Source: a virus
Virus record (IMG/VR): IMGVR_UViG_3300007871_000045
Span: 1 to 45,034 of that record
Reading direction: 5' to 3' (one strand)
DNA: 45,034 bases
Under the pieces are notes generated by a model, which saw only the letters and a program-made list of their open reading frames with translations, had not been told where the DNA came from and ran no database searches. The position numbers and the translations under genes were made by a program. The stretch's first letter is position 1, and each line of letters starts with the position of its first letter. Shown piece after piece: positions 16,710 to 22,830 of the stretch.

Positions 16710-16953
16710 TTGTGTAGGCTCTATGCAGGCTCTAATTTGTGATCCTACACACAAAAACCACAACCAGTAGTGGTAGCAGTAGCAGTAAGGTACAAGGTAT
16801 AGTATATATGTTGTATATGTAGTGTATGTAGAGTATTGTATACCTTATTATAATTATCCTATAGGCTCTCTGGGACCCTATACGCCATATATAAAAGGTG
16901 TAGGGTGCCTACAAACCCTACATAGCCGTAACCTCTTGCACAGAAAAGGACAA
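16710..16953 (+). other. Noncoding AT-rich region with iteron-like repeats and hairpins
   Basis: No gene fits these 244 bases. An 8-bp inverted repeat (TGTGTAGG 16711-16718 / CCTACACA 16744-16751) opens the stretch. A second (AAGGTATA 16794-16801 / TATACCTT 16839-16846) encloses 37 bases of TG/TA-rich repeats of about 10-bp period. A TATAAT at 16849-16854 lacks a good -35. A third stem (TGTAGGGT 16899-16906 / ACCCTACA 16915-16922) lies near the next gene. The motif TGTAGG or its complement occurs five times. The arrangement next to the replicative helicase suggests an origin or an RNA leader, but this is inference. Confidence 0.5.
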
Positions 16954-17334
16954 ATGAAAACACAGGCCGCCGAACAGATGTTCGATACCGGAAGCTTCCT
17001 TCTGTGGATGAACGTCCATGATGGGTTGATCTTCCTGATCACTGACAAGGAAACCTGGCGCGGATGGCCTGATAAGTGGGATGGTAAGAATTTACCCATA
17101 GACCTGGTAGAATTTCCCGTTGAGCGTGGCTTTGCTTACTTGGTGCGCAAGGCTAACTTGCTGCCAGCCATTGGCCTGCCAATCGAGGGTGAGCACCCCT
17201 ATCAAGCTTTGTGTGAGGAGCACCCCGACGGGTGGGTCATCACCGATTTCTACGGACGCACTTTGGAGTTGCGTCCTGATATGACCTGGCACGTGGCGGA
17301 ATGGCCGGCCATGCAGAAACCAGAGTGGGTGTGA
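16954..17334 (+). CDS. Unknown soluble protein downstream of the helicase
   Basis: 126 residues, Trp- and acidic-rich (ETWRGWPDKWDGKNL), with no motif I recognise. I placed the start at MKTQAAEQM, after an AAAGGA site; upstream codons in frame lie in the AT-rich noncoding region. A pair of beta-hairpin-like segments (GLIFLITDKETW, GWVITDFYGRTLEL) suggests a compact alpha/beta fold. It ends just before a good AAGGAG site for the next short ORF. Confidence 0.68.
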   Translation: MKTQAAEQMFDTGSFLLWMNVHDGLIFLITDKETWRGWPDKWDGKNLPIDLVEFPVERGFAYLVRKANLLPAIGLPIEGEHPYQALCEEHPDGWVITDFYGRTLELRPDMTWHVAEWPAMQKPEWV

Positions 17335-17349
17335 AAGGAGATAATTGAA

Positions 17350-17409
17350 ATGTCAAATGGGTGCGCTTCTGGCAACGCTTTCTTCTCGGTTGGCGTTGGG
17401 AGGTGTTAG
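17350..17409 (+). CDS. 19-residue ORF with strong ribosome site
   Basis: An AAGGAG site lies 9 bases before the ATG. The frame (MSNGCASGNAFFSVGVGRC) is followed without a gap by the next ATG. It is likely a coupling leader rather than a functional protein; the GGGAGG inside its end is the ribosome site of the next gene. Confidence 0.35.
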   Translation: MSNGCASGNAFFSVGVGRC

Positions 17410-17715
17410 ATGCTTGAACTCGATCATATTCTCGAACCGATCAAAGACCTCAATCGTACTGATTTGTGCTTATTTGCCAAATCGCTAAAACGCCACTTGG
17501 ATGGTGCCTCACATTGGGCCGTGGGCGAAATGTTGGAGAGAGCCTGTGCTTATCTCGACGCTTGCGGGTATGTGGCACTGGCACAAAGAGAGGCTAACGC
17601 AGTATGGATTGAATATACTGAGAATACCAGTCTAGAACGCTTTCAGAATAGCTTTGAGAAGATCATGATAGAGGCAATTAAATTTAGGCCACCAAGTGAT
17701 GGGGAGGCAAGGTGA
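17410..17715 (+). CDS. Small helical protein of unknown function
   Basis: 101 residues, all-helical in pattern, mixed charge (LCLFAKSLKRHLDGASHWAVGE), no cysteine pairs and no catalytic motif. The ATG is 7 bases after GGGAGG and directly after the short ORF stop. Its neighbours are the helicase operon and two tiny ORFs. Nothing identifies a role. Confidence 0.62.
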   Translation: MLELDHILEPIKDLNRTDLCLFAKSLKRHLDGASHWAVGEMLERACAYLDACGYVALAQREANAVWIEYTENTSLERFQNSFEKIMIEAIKFRPPSDGEAR

Positions 17716-17716
17716 A

Positions 17717-17836
17717 ATGAACTCACTGACAGCCATTAAGAGGCTTCTGACCCTGTGCAGCGACGCATGGGGGGCACCATTTGTCATGGACGCCTATGGT
17801 GCAATTAGCTCTGATAATGAACTGGGTGAAAGTTAG
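17717..17836 (+). CDS. 39-residue ORF, first of a pair with a shared end
   Basis: MNSLTAIKRLLTL... ends in SDNELGES. The ATG follows a GGGGAGG site one base after the previous stop. The second small ORF (17849) ends in SDNGLGES, and the DNA of both ends is nearly the same over about 26 bases, including GGGTGAAAGTTAGAA. The conserved part may be a duplicated peptide end or a duplicated DNA/RNA element. Confidence 0.5.
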   Translation: MNSLTAIKRLLTLCSDAWGAPFVMDAYGAISSDNELGES

Positions 17837-17848
17837 AAGGGAAGCAAA

Positions 17849-17995
17849 GTGAATAAGGAACATGATTGGCTCGAAGAGGCCCGTAGCTCGACGGATGCTA
17901 GTGTGATTTCTGTCCAGGGTAATATCTGCTACCCTCCACTTGGTTGGATGGAAATTGACAATTTCTGTTCAGATAATGGCTTGGGTGAAAGTTAG
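17849..17995 (+). CDS. 48-residue ORF, second of a pair with a shared end
   Basis: GTG start after AAGGGAAG. The sequence is acidic (MNKEHDWLEEARSS) with two Cys residues and ends SDNGLGES, like its upstream neighbour. It is the last gene on the + strand before the convergent noncoding region. No function is known. Confidence 0.48.
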   Translation: MNKEHDWLEEARSSTDASVISVQGNICYPPLGWMEIDNFCSDNGLGES

Positions 17996-18433
17996 AACTC
18001 GCTAGTGTCGACGACTAACTAAGCAGGGGTAGACAAAGCAATGCAAAGGGAAGTGTATGGGGGGGAGGAGGGGAGGAGAAGAGAAGAGGCTATGCGAAAT
18101 GATACGATGCGCGGCGCGTTATGTCAAGCTACGGACGTGTGCCGCGCAGTTAGTTGGTATAATTGACCATATACCAACCTATTATAGTAAAGTAATATAC
18201 TACTTTACTTTACTTTAGCCGAATGCGAACAGAAGAAAGAGAGAGATGCGCACGAAGAAGGGCAAACATGCAAAGTTATGCATGTGTTTGGTTTGCTAGT
18301 CAACCCACTCATACCATCAGACGTCCACACACGTGAGACAACTTAGAGTTACTCTAAGTTAGAGCAACTCTAAGCTAGGGCCAAAACAAAAAGCGCATCA
18401 ACGACGATGCGCTTTTCACGGTGGGCTATTCGA
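17996..18433. other. Convergent noncoding region with six inverted repeats and a polypurine tract
   Basis: No gene fits these 438 bases. A 31-base pure purine tract lies at 18059-18089, starting with seven G. Then come perfect inverted repeats: 8 bp at 18108-18115/18141-18148, 9 bp at 18153-18161/18170-18178, 9 bp at 18186-18194/18201-18209 (in an AT-rich stretch with TTTAC repeats), 7 bp at 18266-18272/18279-18285, and 9 bp at 18342-18350/18366-18374, the last with overlapping alternative palindromes. The final one is the terminator at 18389-18416. Both transcription directions end here. An origin or packaging-related site is possible. Confidence 0.6.
18389..18416. terminator. Bidirectional intrinsic terminator
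   Basis: A perfect 11-bp stem, AAAAGCGCATC with GATGCGCTTTT, around a 6-base loop. Each strand has a run of T at the 3' end of its stem. It lies between the converging + strand helicase unit and the - strand early block, 17 bases after the last - strand stop, so it can end both. Confidence 0.9.
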
Positions 18434-18628
18434 TTATTCTTCTGGCTCTGGCTCTAGCTCTCGCTCATTGAATGAGAGAAAGTCATCACAATCCAGATGC
18501 TCAAGGGTGACCTCGAAGTCCAACGCTGAATTCATCTCATCGGCCAACTCACGCATGGCTCGCCATATCTGGCTTTCCATCGCATCGGTTGTAGCCGTTT
18601 CCAGAATTTTCCCAATGTAAAATCTCAC
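18434..18628 (-). CDS. Small acidic protein at the end of the early block
   Basis: 64 residues from a GTG start (MRFYIGKILETATTDAMES). The end is strongly acidic (ERELEPEPEE). The overall charge and length resemble small phage inhibitors or DNA mimics, but there is no specific match. It is the last - strand gene before the bidirectional terminator and is probably read from the promoter at 19100-19128. Confidence 0.58.
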   Translation of the reverse strand: MRFYIGKILETATTDAMESQIWRAMRELADEMNSALDFEVTLEHLDCDDFLSFNERELEPEPEE

Positions 18629-18663
18629 CTTGTCTCACCACCTTTCCTCAATTTTTGAAACGC

Positions 18664-19035
18664 TCAAGACTCAAGGCGTAACCGCAACACCTGAGGATCC
18701 CAGTTGAACTGATGACAGCCCTTCTTCTGCTCATGGCACAAAGCATACCACCCATCGGCGTCACGAGACAACTTGCAGATACCATCAGCAGCATTATCCC
18801 ACCGATGCCAGTTTTGGCAATTGCCACATTCGACAGGCAGCGATGGCGGGGATGGGTCATTGGAGAACAATTCGCCTAGGGCCACGACTTCATCCGCTGA
18901 TGGGCCAATGCCGAACGGGTCAAACCGTTCGACGCTGACCGCGTCGGGATGCTGCGCTCGTGCTTCTTCAAGGGACTCAAGATCCACGATTGTACTCGTG
19001 AACCTTTCATCGTCAAACCATACTTTGAACTGCAT
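18664..19035 (-). CDS. Unknown protein with a C-terminal cysteine cluster
   Basis: 123 residues. The N-terminal part (MQFKVWFDDERFTSTIVDLE) is a beta-alpha domain; the C-terminal part has Cys residues in ECGNCQNWHRW, GICKLS and LCHEQKKGCH, arranged to bind zinc. The start at 19035 was chosen for its AGAGGAGAA site directly upstream; an in-frame ATG 12 codons earlier is less favourable. A promoter lies about 60 bases upstream. No function is recognised. Confidence 0.66.
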   Translation of the reverse strand: MQFKVWFDDERFTSTIVDLESLEEARAQHPDAVSVERFDPFGIGPSADEVVALGELFSNDPSPPSLPVECGNCQNWHRWDNAADGICKLSRDADGWYALCHEQKKGCHQFNWDPQVLRLRLES

Positions 19036-19099
19036 TTCTCCTCTCTTTCTTAAGGTGATCACATTGCGCAAGATGCGCTCAACATTGATCTACACCACT

Positions 19100-19128
19100 A
19101 TCATACAGGGAAAAAGTTAGAAGACTGT
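19100..19128 (-). promoter_or_regulatory. - strand promoter with the shared AAGTTAGAAG element
   Basis: Read on the - strand the -10 is TATGAT. The region 17 bases upstream is ACAGTC, far from TTGACA, which suggests a promoter needing an activator. A 19-base element (19114-19132) recurs with few changes at 20566-20584 and 23712-23730. Predicted start about 19094, upstream of the gene at 19035. Confidence 0.55.
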
Positions 19129-19142
19129 GAAGATTTGATAAC

Positions 19143-19181
19143 AAAACGGTTGCGAAATCATTACAACCCCGCAACCGTTTT
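19143..19181 (-). terminator. Intrinsic terminator after the TOPRIM gene
   Basis: A perfect 12-bp stem, AAAACGGTTGCG with CGCAACCGTTTT, with a 15-base loop, nine bases past the stop of the TOPRIM gene. On the - strand it ends in TTTTGTTAT. It may act in both directions. It also overlaps the upstream side of the next - strand promoter. Confidence 0.8.
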
Positions 19182-19189
19182 TATGTTAG

Positions 19190-20509
19190 CTACCGCCCTT
19201 CCCGATGATCTTGGTAATGGCGTAGTTGCTCAAAGTATAACCGGTCAGACTGATAGAGTTTACCATTGTTATCTTGCAAGTCTTCCGCCTGTGGTACGCC
19301 TGGCTTTTCATAGCTTGCCAGTTCTTCTCCGAGTTCACTTCCGATGATTGCCCATTGTACAGCAATCTCGTTTTGCAAATGCTCAATCTCTTGCTGGAAA
19401 CGCTCTGTCAGTTCTGCCCATTGCTCTTGCAGTACATCAATCTCAGGGTGAGACTCCAGTACTGCAAAGCGCATGTTGTCCAGTTCTTGGCGCGTTGCAT
19501 CGTGAGTATCCTGCAATCGGTCAGCAAGGCTTTCATCATAGTAATCCAGAATGTGCAACCTCAAGATGTTTGCCAGTTCGCCAGGGTATAGCGCCTCTAG
19601 CGCGTCAAGTTCAACTTGTCCCTGCCCGTGCGCTAGCTCAAAACTAACCTTGCGCTTGTCGGTGTCTTTAACTGGCACTCTTGGCAAGCGATAGCGGGCA
19701 ATCTGGTCGGCAGTCAAGACAACCGGTTGTAATCTGATGTCCAAACCCTGATAATCATTGGCGAGGAAAAACTCAATTTTACGTGCTACACTAATGGGCA
19801 TACCAATGCCAGCAGGGTCAAAGTCCGCGATGTAGAGTATCCTGACTGGTCTACCCTTCTGTTTTGCCCGTCTCAGGAATTCCCGTACAGCAGTGATGGA
19901 CAACTCACCTAAGCCTGTCACCAGATTGATCTTGTACTCACGGGCAAGAGGTTCTAGTACATCGTTCATGGTGCTTTTCTCTGCCCATAGCTCGACCATG
20001 TATGGTTGCCCATCATTACCATAGTCAATCAGACCACGCAGATCAAACCCTGGCGCGTCGGGCGGTTCGGGTAAGGCAAGTTCAACATCATAGTCCGAAT
20101 CGCCAGTTACCGAGATCCCAACACTGGGCCATGTTGCCCATAAGTCAGCATTGACTATGGCATCTGGATTGCGCCTATCCACAAAACTGTCAGGGGATAC
20201 CAGATCAAGGTAACGCGCATACTTGCCCGCGTTACAAAGGTAGTCCCAACAGTTTTGGGTGTTGGCGTATTGATGCCCATCGTGGCGGGCAATGGGCGGG
20301 TCCTGCGAGACAAGCGCGTAATGCATCCGGCGCAAGTGGACGCCAGTGGTATAATTCATGGCTTGCCATTGGCACAGGAACCATTGCGCCATTGCAATCT
20401 CTGATGGCCTGCCTGTGTAAAATGGGTCGTTACCTGGCGACAATGCCAGTAGTTCATTGACTCTCATTCCTGACTCTTTCGCTATTCTCTTGATCTCAAT
20501 GTAGTCCAT
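19190..20509 (-). CDS. TOPRIM-domain protein, topoisomerase VI A-like architecture
   Basis: 439 residues. An N-terminal winged-helix-like region (residues 25-110, with LRRMHYALVS and a YANTQNCWDYL helix) resembles the DNA-binding part of topoisomerase VI A/Spo11-like proteins. The TOPRIM core follows: VELWAEKSTM supplies the catalytic Glu and ILYIADFDPAGIGM the DxD. The C-terminal 130 residues contain a coiled coil (EQWAELTERFQQEIEHLQNEI). TOPRIM proteins cut or join DNA using Mg2+. I see no B subunit, and the catalytic Tyr cannot be placed, so a nuclease is as likely as a topoisomerase. The start at 20509 lies 40 bases past the predicted transcription start. Confidence 0.72.
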   Translation of the reverse strand: MDYIEIKRIAKESGMRVNELLALSPGNDPFYTGRPSEIAMAQWFLCQWQAMNYTTGVHLRRMHYALVSQDPPIARHDGHQYANTQNCWDYLCNAGKYARYLDLVSPDSFVDRRNPDAIVNADLWATWPSVGISVTGDSDYDVELALPEPPDAPGFDLRGLIDYGNDGQPYMVELWAEKSTMNDVLEPLAREYKINLVTGLGELSITAVREFLRRAKQKGRPVRILYIADFDPAGIGMPISVARKIEFFLANDYQGLDIRLQPVVLTADQIARYRLPRVPVKDTDKRKVSFELAHGQGQVELDALEALYPGELANILRLHILDYYDESLADRLQDTHDATRQELDNMRFAVLESHPEIDVLQEQWAELTERFQQEIEHLQNEIAVQWAIIGSELGEELASYEKPGVPQAEDLQDNNGKLYQSDRLYFEQLRHYQDHREGR

Positions 20510-20551
20510 CCTATTCTCTCTTTCTATTGGTGGGTTGATCAATCTACCACC

Positions 20552-20580
20552 ATCATACCAGTAAAAAGTTAGAAAATTGT
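20552..20580 (-). promoter_or_regulatory. - strand promoter for the TOPRIM gene
   Basis: TGG-TATGAT is an extended -10 read on the - strand. The -35 (ACAATT) is poor. The spacer contains TCTAACTTTTT, shared with the promoter at 19100. Directly upstream lies an array of 11-base repeats (20588-20631), which suggests activation by a DNA-binding protein. Confidence 0.65.
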
Positions 20581-20587
20581 GGAGATT

Positions 20588-20631
20588 GCGTTACAAGCGC
20601 GTTACGGAATCGCAACAATCCCGTAATTGTC
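20588..20631. repeat. 11-bp repeat array upstream of the TOPRIM promoter
   Basis: Four consecutive 11-base units: GCGTTACAAGC, GCGTTACGGAA, TCGCAACAATC, CCGTAATTGTC, the last two degenerate. GCGTTACAAGCGCGTTAC differs by one base from the array at 21942-21959. One unit per helical turn, ending next to a promoter, is the design of an activator or cooperative repressor site. Confidence 0.65.
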
Positions 20632-20806
20632 AATCGCCCGTCACCAACCAACGCAATGCTCGCTCCAAGTGATTGCATCCGAGGCGCGTTGCCCGGCGTG
20701 ACCTGGCTATGGCAATAGCACAATTGATAAGCACTGCCAATGCCTGACTCGTCATGATCATGCTGGCTATGGCAAGCCATTGGTCGGCGGTTGATGTGCG
20801 TTTCAT
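20630..20806 (-). CDS. Small membrane protein
   Basis: 58 residues. After MKRTSTADQW comes a hydrophobic segment of about 22 residues (LAIASMIMTSQALAVLINCA), then a basic tail (ARSRRATRLG). One membrane helix with positive C-terminus inside is likely. The ATG follows GGGGAGAAAGTGAGAGG. It is the last gene of the unit that begins at 21860 and its end touches the repeat array of the next promoter. Function unknown. Confidence 0.55.
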   Translation of the reverse strand: MKRTSTADQWLAIASMIMTSQALAVLINCAIAIARSRRATRLGCNHLERALRWLVTGD

Positions 20807-20839
20807 CCTCTCACTTTCTCCCCTGCCAGTGGAATTTAT

Positions 20840-21037
20840 TCATTGCCTTCTTCCTTCTAGTATCCAGAAGACTCTCTCCTTAGACCATCGTTTCAATCGC
20901 TGGAGAGGGTCTTTTTGCCACAACTCCCAGGCTTTGGGTGTTTCCATGAAAACCTGGTCGGCGTTGACTTCGATGATCATGGTAGCAGTAGTGATAGCTC
21001 CAATGTCTGGATGTTTTTTGCGATAGAACTTACTCAT
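20840..21037 (-). CDS. Small basic protein coupled to the 276-residue protein
   Basis: 65 residues, MSKFYRKKHPDIGAIT onward, with a basic, Trp-rich C-terminal half (ELWQKDPLQRLKRWSKERVFW). Its start overlaps the upstream gene's end by 8 bases, so it is translated with it. Alternating beta and helix pattern; no motif recognised. Confidence 0.66.
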   Translation of the reverse strand: MSKFYRKKHPDIGAITTATMIIEVNADQVFMETPKAWELWQKDPLQRLKRWSKERVFWILEGRRQ

Positions 21038-21860
21038 TGCTCATCCCCAGTCTGGTGTAGCCGTCATACAAGTCAATCTCTGCCTGGCGTCCATTCTGCC
21101 TTATGCAGATTTCGATTTTCTTCTTGGTGTGTCGTCTCTCGGTGTTTCGACATGGACAGAAATTTTTCGTCATTGTTCCATTTCCCAACCCTGCATCGTG
21201 CTTTTTGGCAATACCTTCTGTCCACGTCAACCCTGGCGTGGTCTTGCGCATGGCCTGCACGGTCTGCCCGTTGACTTGCACGTCTTGCCAGACTTGGCCT
21301 TTTTTCCCCCTGGGCAGCAGTGCATCAACCTGGTGGGCAATCTTGAGGTACCGAGGCGCAACGAGATCAAAATTGCTGATTGACCATTCACTGTACTCAA
21401 GCGCTACTCGATCTACGTCATCCTTGGCGATGGGCATGAGAAGCGCAATCACCTTGCCATTGCTGGCTTTCAACTGACCATCACAGGCATTGGTGTAATG
21501 CCAATCGACGTGAGGGTCCCTCTTGAGAATGGCAGAGACGTAACGGGCATTTGCCCAAATTTTCACGTCCTGCCCATCGGTGAACATGACTTCAATCCAA
21601 TGGCTTGCGTCACCAATTGACTTGAGCATGACGGGCCAGACCTGGGGACCTGTAGCTTGTACCCATTCCCACAGCTTCAGATCATCGCCATCACTGACCA
21701 CATCGTCGAGATCGGCTAAACCCTCTGGCACATCTTCAAAGAAGGCCATAAAGCCATTCCCCCACCAACCTGTACCAGATGTTAGCTTTTGGCTTTGAGT
21801 ATATATCTGATAGTCGGTGTAGGCTTTCGCCATCTTGCGAATCATTTCGCTTGCTATCAT
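21030..21860 (-). CDS. Unknown 276-residue early protein with Cys/His end
   Basis: 276 residues in two parts. The first (residues 1-115) is acidic and helical; the middle has a beta-rich segment (VIALLMPIAKDDVDRVALEYS) similar in feel to phage proteins that process DNA or nucleotides, with no catalytic motif that I can place. Near residue 230 NFCPCRNTERRH could bind zinc. A GGAGAGG site is 5 bases upstream and a promoter with an 11-bp repeat array lies about 45 bases upstream. Unknown function; its separate control and the length suggest an important early product. Confidence 0.68.
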   Translation of the reverse strand: MIASEMIRKMAKAYTDYQIYTQSQKLTSGTGWWGNGFMAFFEDVPEGLADLDDVVSDGDDLKLWEWVQATGPQVWPVMLKSIGDASHWIEVMFTDGQDVKIWANARYVSAILKRDPHVDWHYTNACDGQLKASNGKVIALLMPIAKDDVDRVALEYSEWSISNFDLVAPRYLKIAHQVDALLPRGKKGQVWQDVQVNGQTVQAMRKTTPGLTWTEGIAKKHDAGLGNGTMTKNFCPCRNTERRHTKKKIEICIRQNGRQAEIDLYDGYTRLGMSNE

Positions 21861-21904
21861 CCTATCCTCTCCTTTCCTATCCTATGTGTTGGTTGATTTG
21901 CCTA

Positions 21905-21933
21905 ATTCTACCACGAGACGCGAGATTCTTGTG
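21905..21933 (-). promoter_or_regulatory. - strand promoter for the 276-residue gene
   Basis: Extended -10 TGG-TAGAAT on the - strand, with CACAAG at -35 after a 17-base spacer, so the -35 is weak. Three 11-base TGTAAC repeats begin inside the -35 and run upstream, suggesting an activator that touches RNA polymerase. Confidence 0.68.
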
Positions 21934-21974
21934 TTACAATTGCGTTACAGGCGCGTTACAATTCCGTCACTTTG
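21931..21974. repeat. 11-bp repeat array upstream of the 276-residue gene
   Basis: Units GTGTTACAATT, GCGTTACAGGC, GCGTTACAATT and a degenerate CCGTCACTTTG follow each other without gaps. The first overlaps the -35 box. The array shares GCGTTACARGCGCGTTAC with the one at 20588. The 11-base period places sites on one face of the helix. Confidence 0.75.
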
Positions 21975-21983
21975 CGCAAAAGC

Positions 21984-22016
21984 AAACCTGCCAGCTATAT
22001 TAGCCTGGCAGGGTTT
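21984..22016 (-). terminator. Intrinsic terminator of the 23.6-22.0 kb unit
   Basis: A stem of about 14 bp with two single-base bulges and a 3-base loop (AAACCTGCCAG...CTGGCAGGGTTT), 5 bases past the stop of the small zinc-binding gene. The - strand transcript continues with TTTGCTTTTG. It separates this unit from the repeat-controlled promoter just beyond. Confidence 0.75.
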
Positions 22017-22020
22017 TGAC

Positions 22021-22155
22021 TTACTTCTTTGTGGTGATTGTACCACTACCTCCACACATTGGGCACGTGGTACTCACAGTCTCTCCCTTGCGTAGGGGAT
22101 GGGGACTTGTGAGCTTCCCGGTACCCCTGTATGTCGGGCACACTTTCTTGGGCAT
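22021..22155 (-). CDS. Small DnaJ-like zinc-motif protein
   Basis: 44 residues. It starts MPKKVCPTYRGTGKL and later has TCPMCGGSGTI. The second motif is a full CxxCxGxG as in DnaJ zinc domains; in the first the second Cys is Tyr (CPTYRGTG). One motif alone may bind zinc poorly, unless dimers share it. The start lies two bases after the preceding stop. It is the last gene before the terminator. Confidence 0.68.
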   Translation of the reverse strand: MPKKVCPTYRGTGKLTSPHPLRKGETVSTTCPMCGGSGTITTKK

Positions 22156-22156
22156 T

Positions 22157-22270
22157 TTATTTCTTCTTTCTTGGCATACGTTTGATCTGGTGTCTAAGCC
22201 TGGGAGACCGTCTGATCTTGACCTTGTTCTTGCTCGATTGTCTGCCAGGTTTTGGCTTCTTCTTGGTCAT
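22157..22270 (-). CDS. 37-residue highly basic protein
   Basis: MTKKKPKPGRQSSKNKVKIR followed by more Arg and Lys, ending RMPRKKK. Almost half of the residues are basic, so it probably binds nucleic acid or another acidic partner. Its ATG overlaps the stop of the preceding gene (ATGA) and its stop precedes the next start by one base. Confidence 0.6.
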   Translation of the reverse strand: MTKKKPKPGRQSSKNKVKIRRSPRLRHQIKRMPRKKK

Positions 22271-22647
22271 TCCCCCAAACCCCCTGGCAATTTCCCTGGG
22301 TCGCTGCTTTTCAAGGCGGCGACGATTGCGTCCACATGTTGCCGCAGGTTGGTCGGCAGTTCCTTCTTCCACCACATCAGCCAGTTGGCGACACGTTGGC
22401 AGACCTCGCCAGCCTGGGCGACGACCGGCTGGCTATCGCCTCTGACGATTGCCAGTTCACCACGCGCCAGCATGGTGAGCAACGTCCGATAGCTGGCGAC
22501 ACGATGGCCAGCAGCTTTGGCCCTACGCCCGTACTGAGTAGTTGCCCCGACTTCCTCTGCTAGTCGGTCGAGAGCCTCCCAGTATTGTTTCTGCATCCAG
22601 TGGGACTGGCTAACCATGTTTGCCTTGCGCCATTCTTCAGTTGTCAT
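22267..22647 (-). CDS. Unknown helical early protein
   Basis: 126 residues starting MTTEEWRKANMV after a GGGGGG site. Helical and mixed in charge (YRTLLTMLARGELAIVRGD, then VCQRVANWLMWWKKELP). It overlaps the end of the upstream gene by 11 bases and the next by ATGA. No motif; an antirepressor or host-takeover protein would be a guess. Confidence 0.62.
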   Translation of the reverse strand: MTTEEWRKANMVSQSHWMQKQYWEALDRLAEEVGATTQYGRRAKAAGHRVASYRTLLTMLARGELAIVRGDSQPVVAQAGEVCQRVANWLMWWKKELPTNLRQHVDAIVAALKSSDPGKLPGGLGE

Positions 22648-22828
22648 GATCCCCCCTATTCTTTTGATGCTGTTCCAGTGCCTCGGTGTAGACCTCGCGC
22701 CGTTCGTCACGGGTGAAGCCATTGACTTTCATCCGTTGCCAGAGAAAGCGCACGACTTCCAGGTAGTCCCATCGTGGCGGGCACGAGTAGGTGACAAGCC
22801 ATTGGATGGCTGTTGATTTGTCAGTCAT
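22637..22828 (-). CDS. Unknown small early protein
   Basis: 63 residues, MTDKSTAIQWLVTYSCPPRW onward, a compact helical pattern with basic residues (RMKVNGFTRDERREV). The start lies two bases after the preceding stop. No motif is recognised. Confidence 0.6.
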   Translation of the reverse strand: MTDKSTAIQWLVTYSCPPRWDYLEVVRFLWQRMKVNGFTRDERREVYTEALEQHQKNRGDHDN

Positions 22829-22830
22829 GA

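Noticed and set aside
17830-17995. AAAGTTAGAA in the tiny ORFs as additional - strand promoters
   Set aside because: No -10 box at the right distance is present, so these copies look like part of the duplicated ORF ends.
20553-20780. 75-residue - strand frame
   Set aside because: It is in a different frame from the better supported 58-residue gene (20630-20806) and runs through the promoter and the 11-bp repeats.
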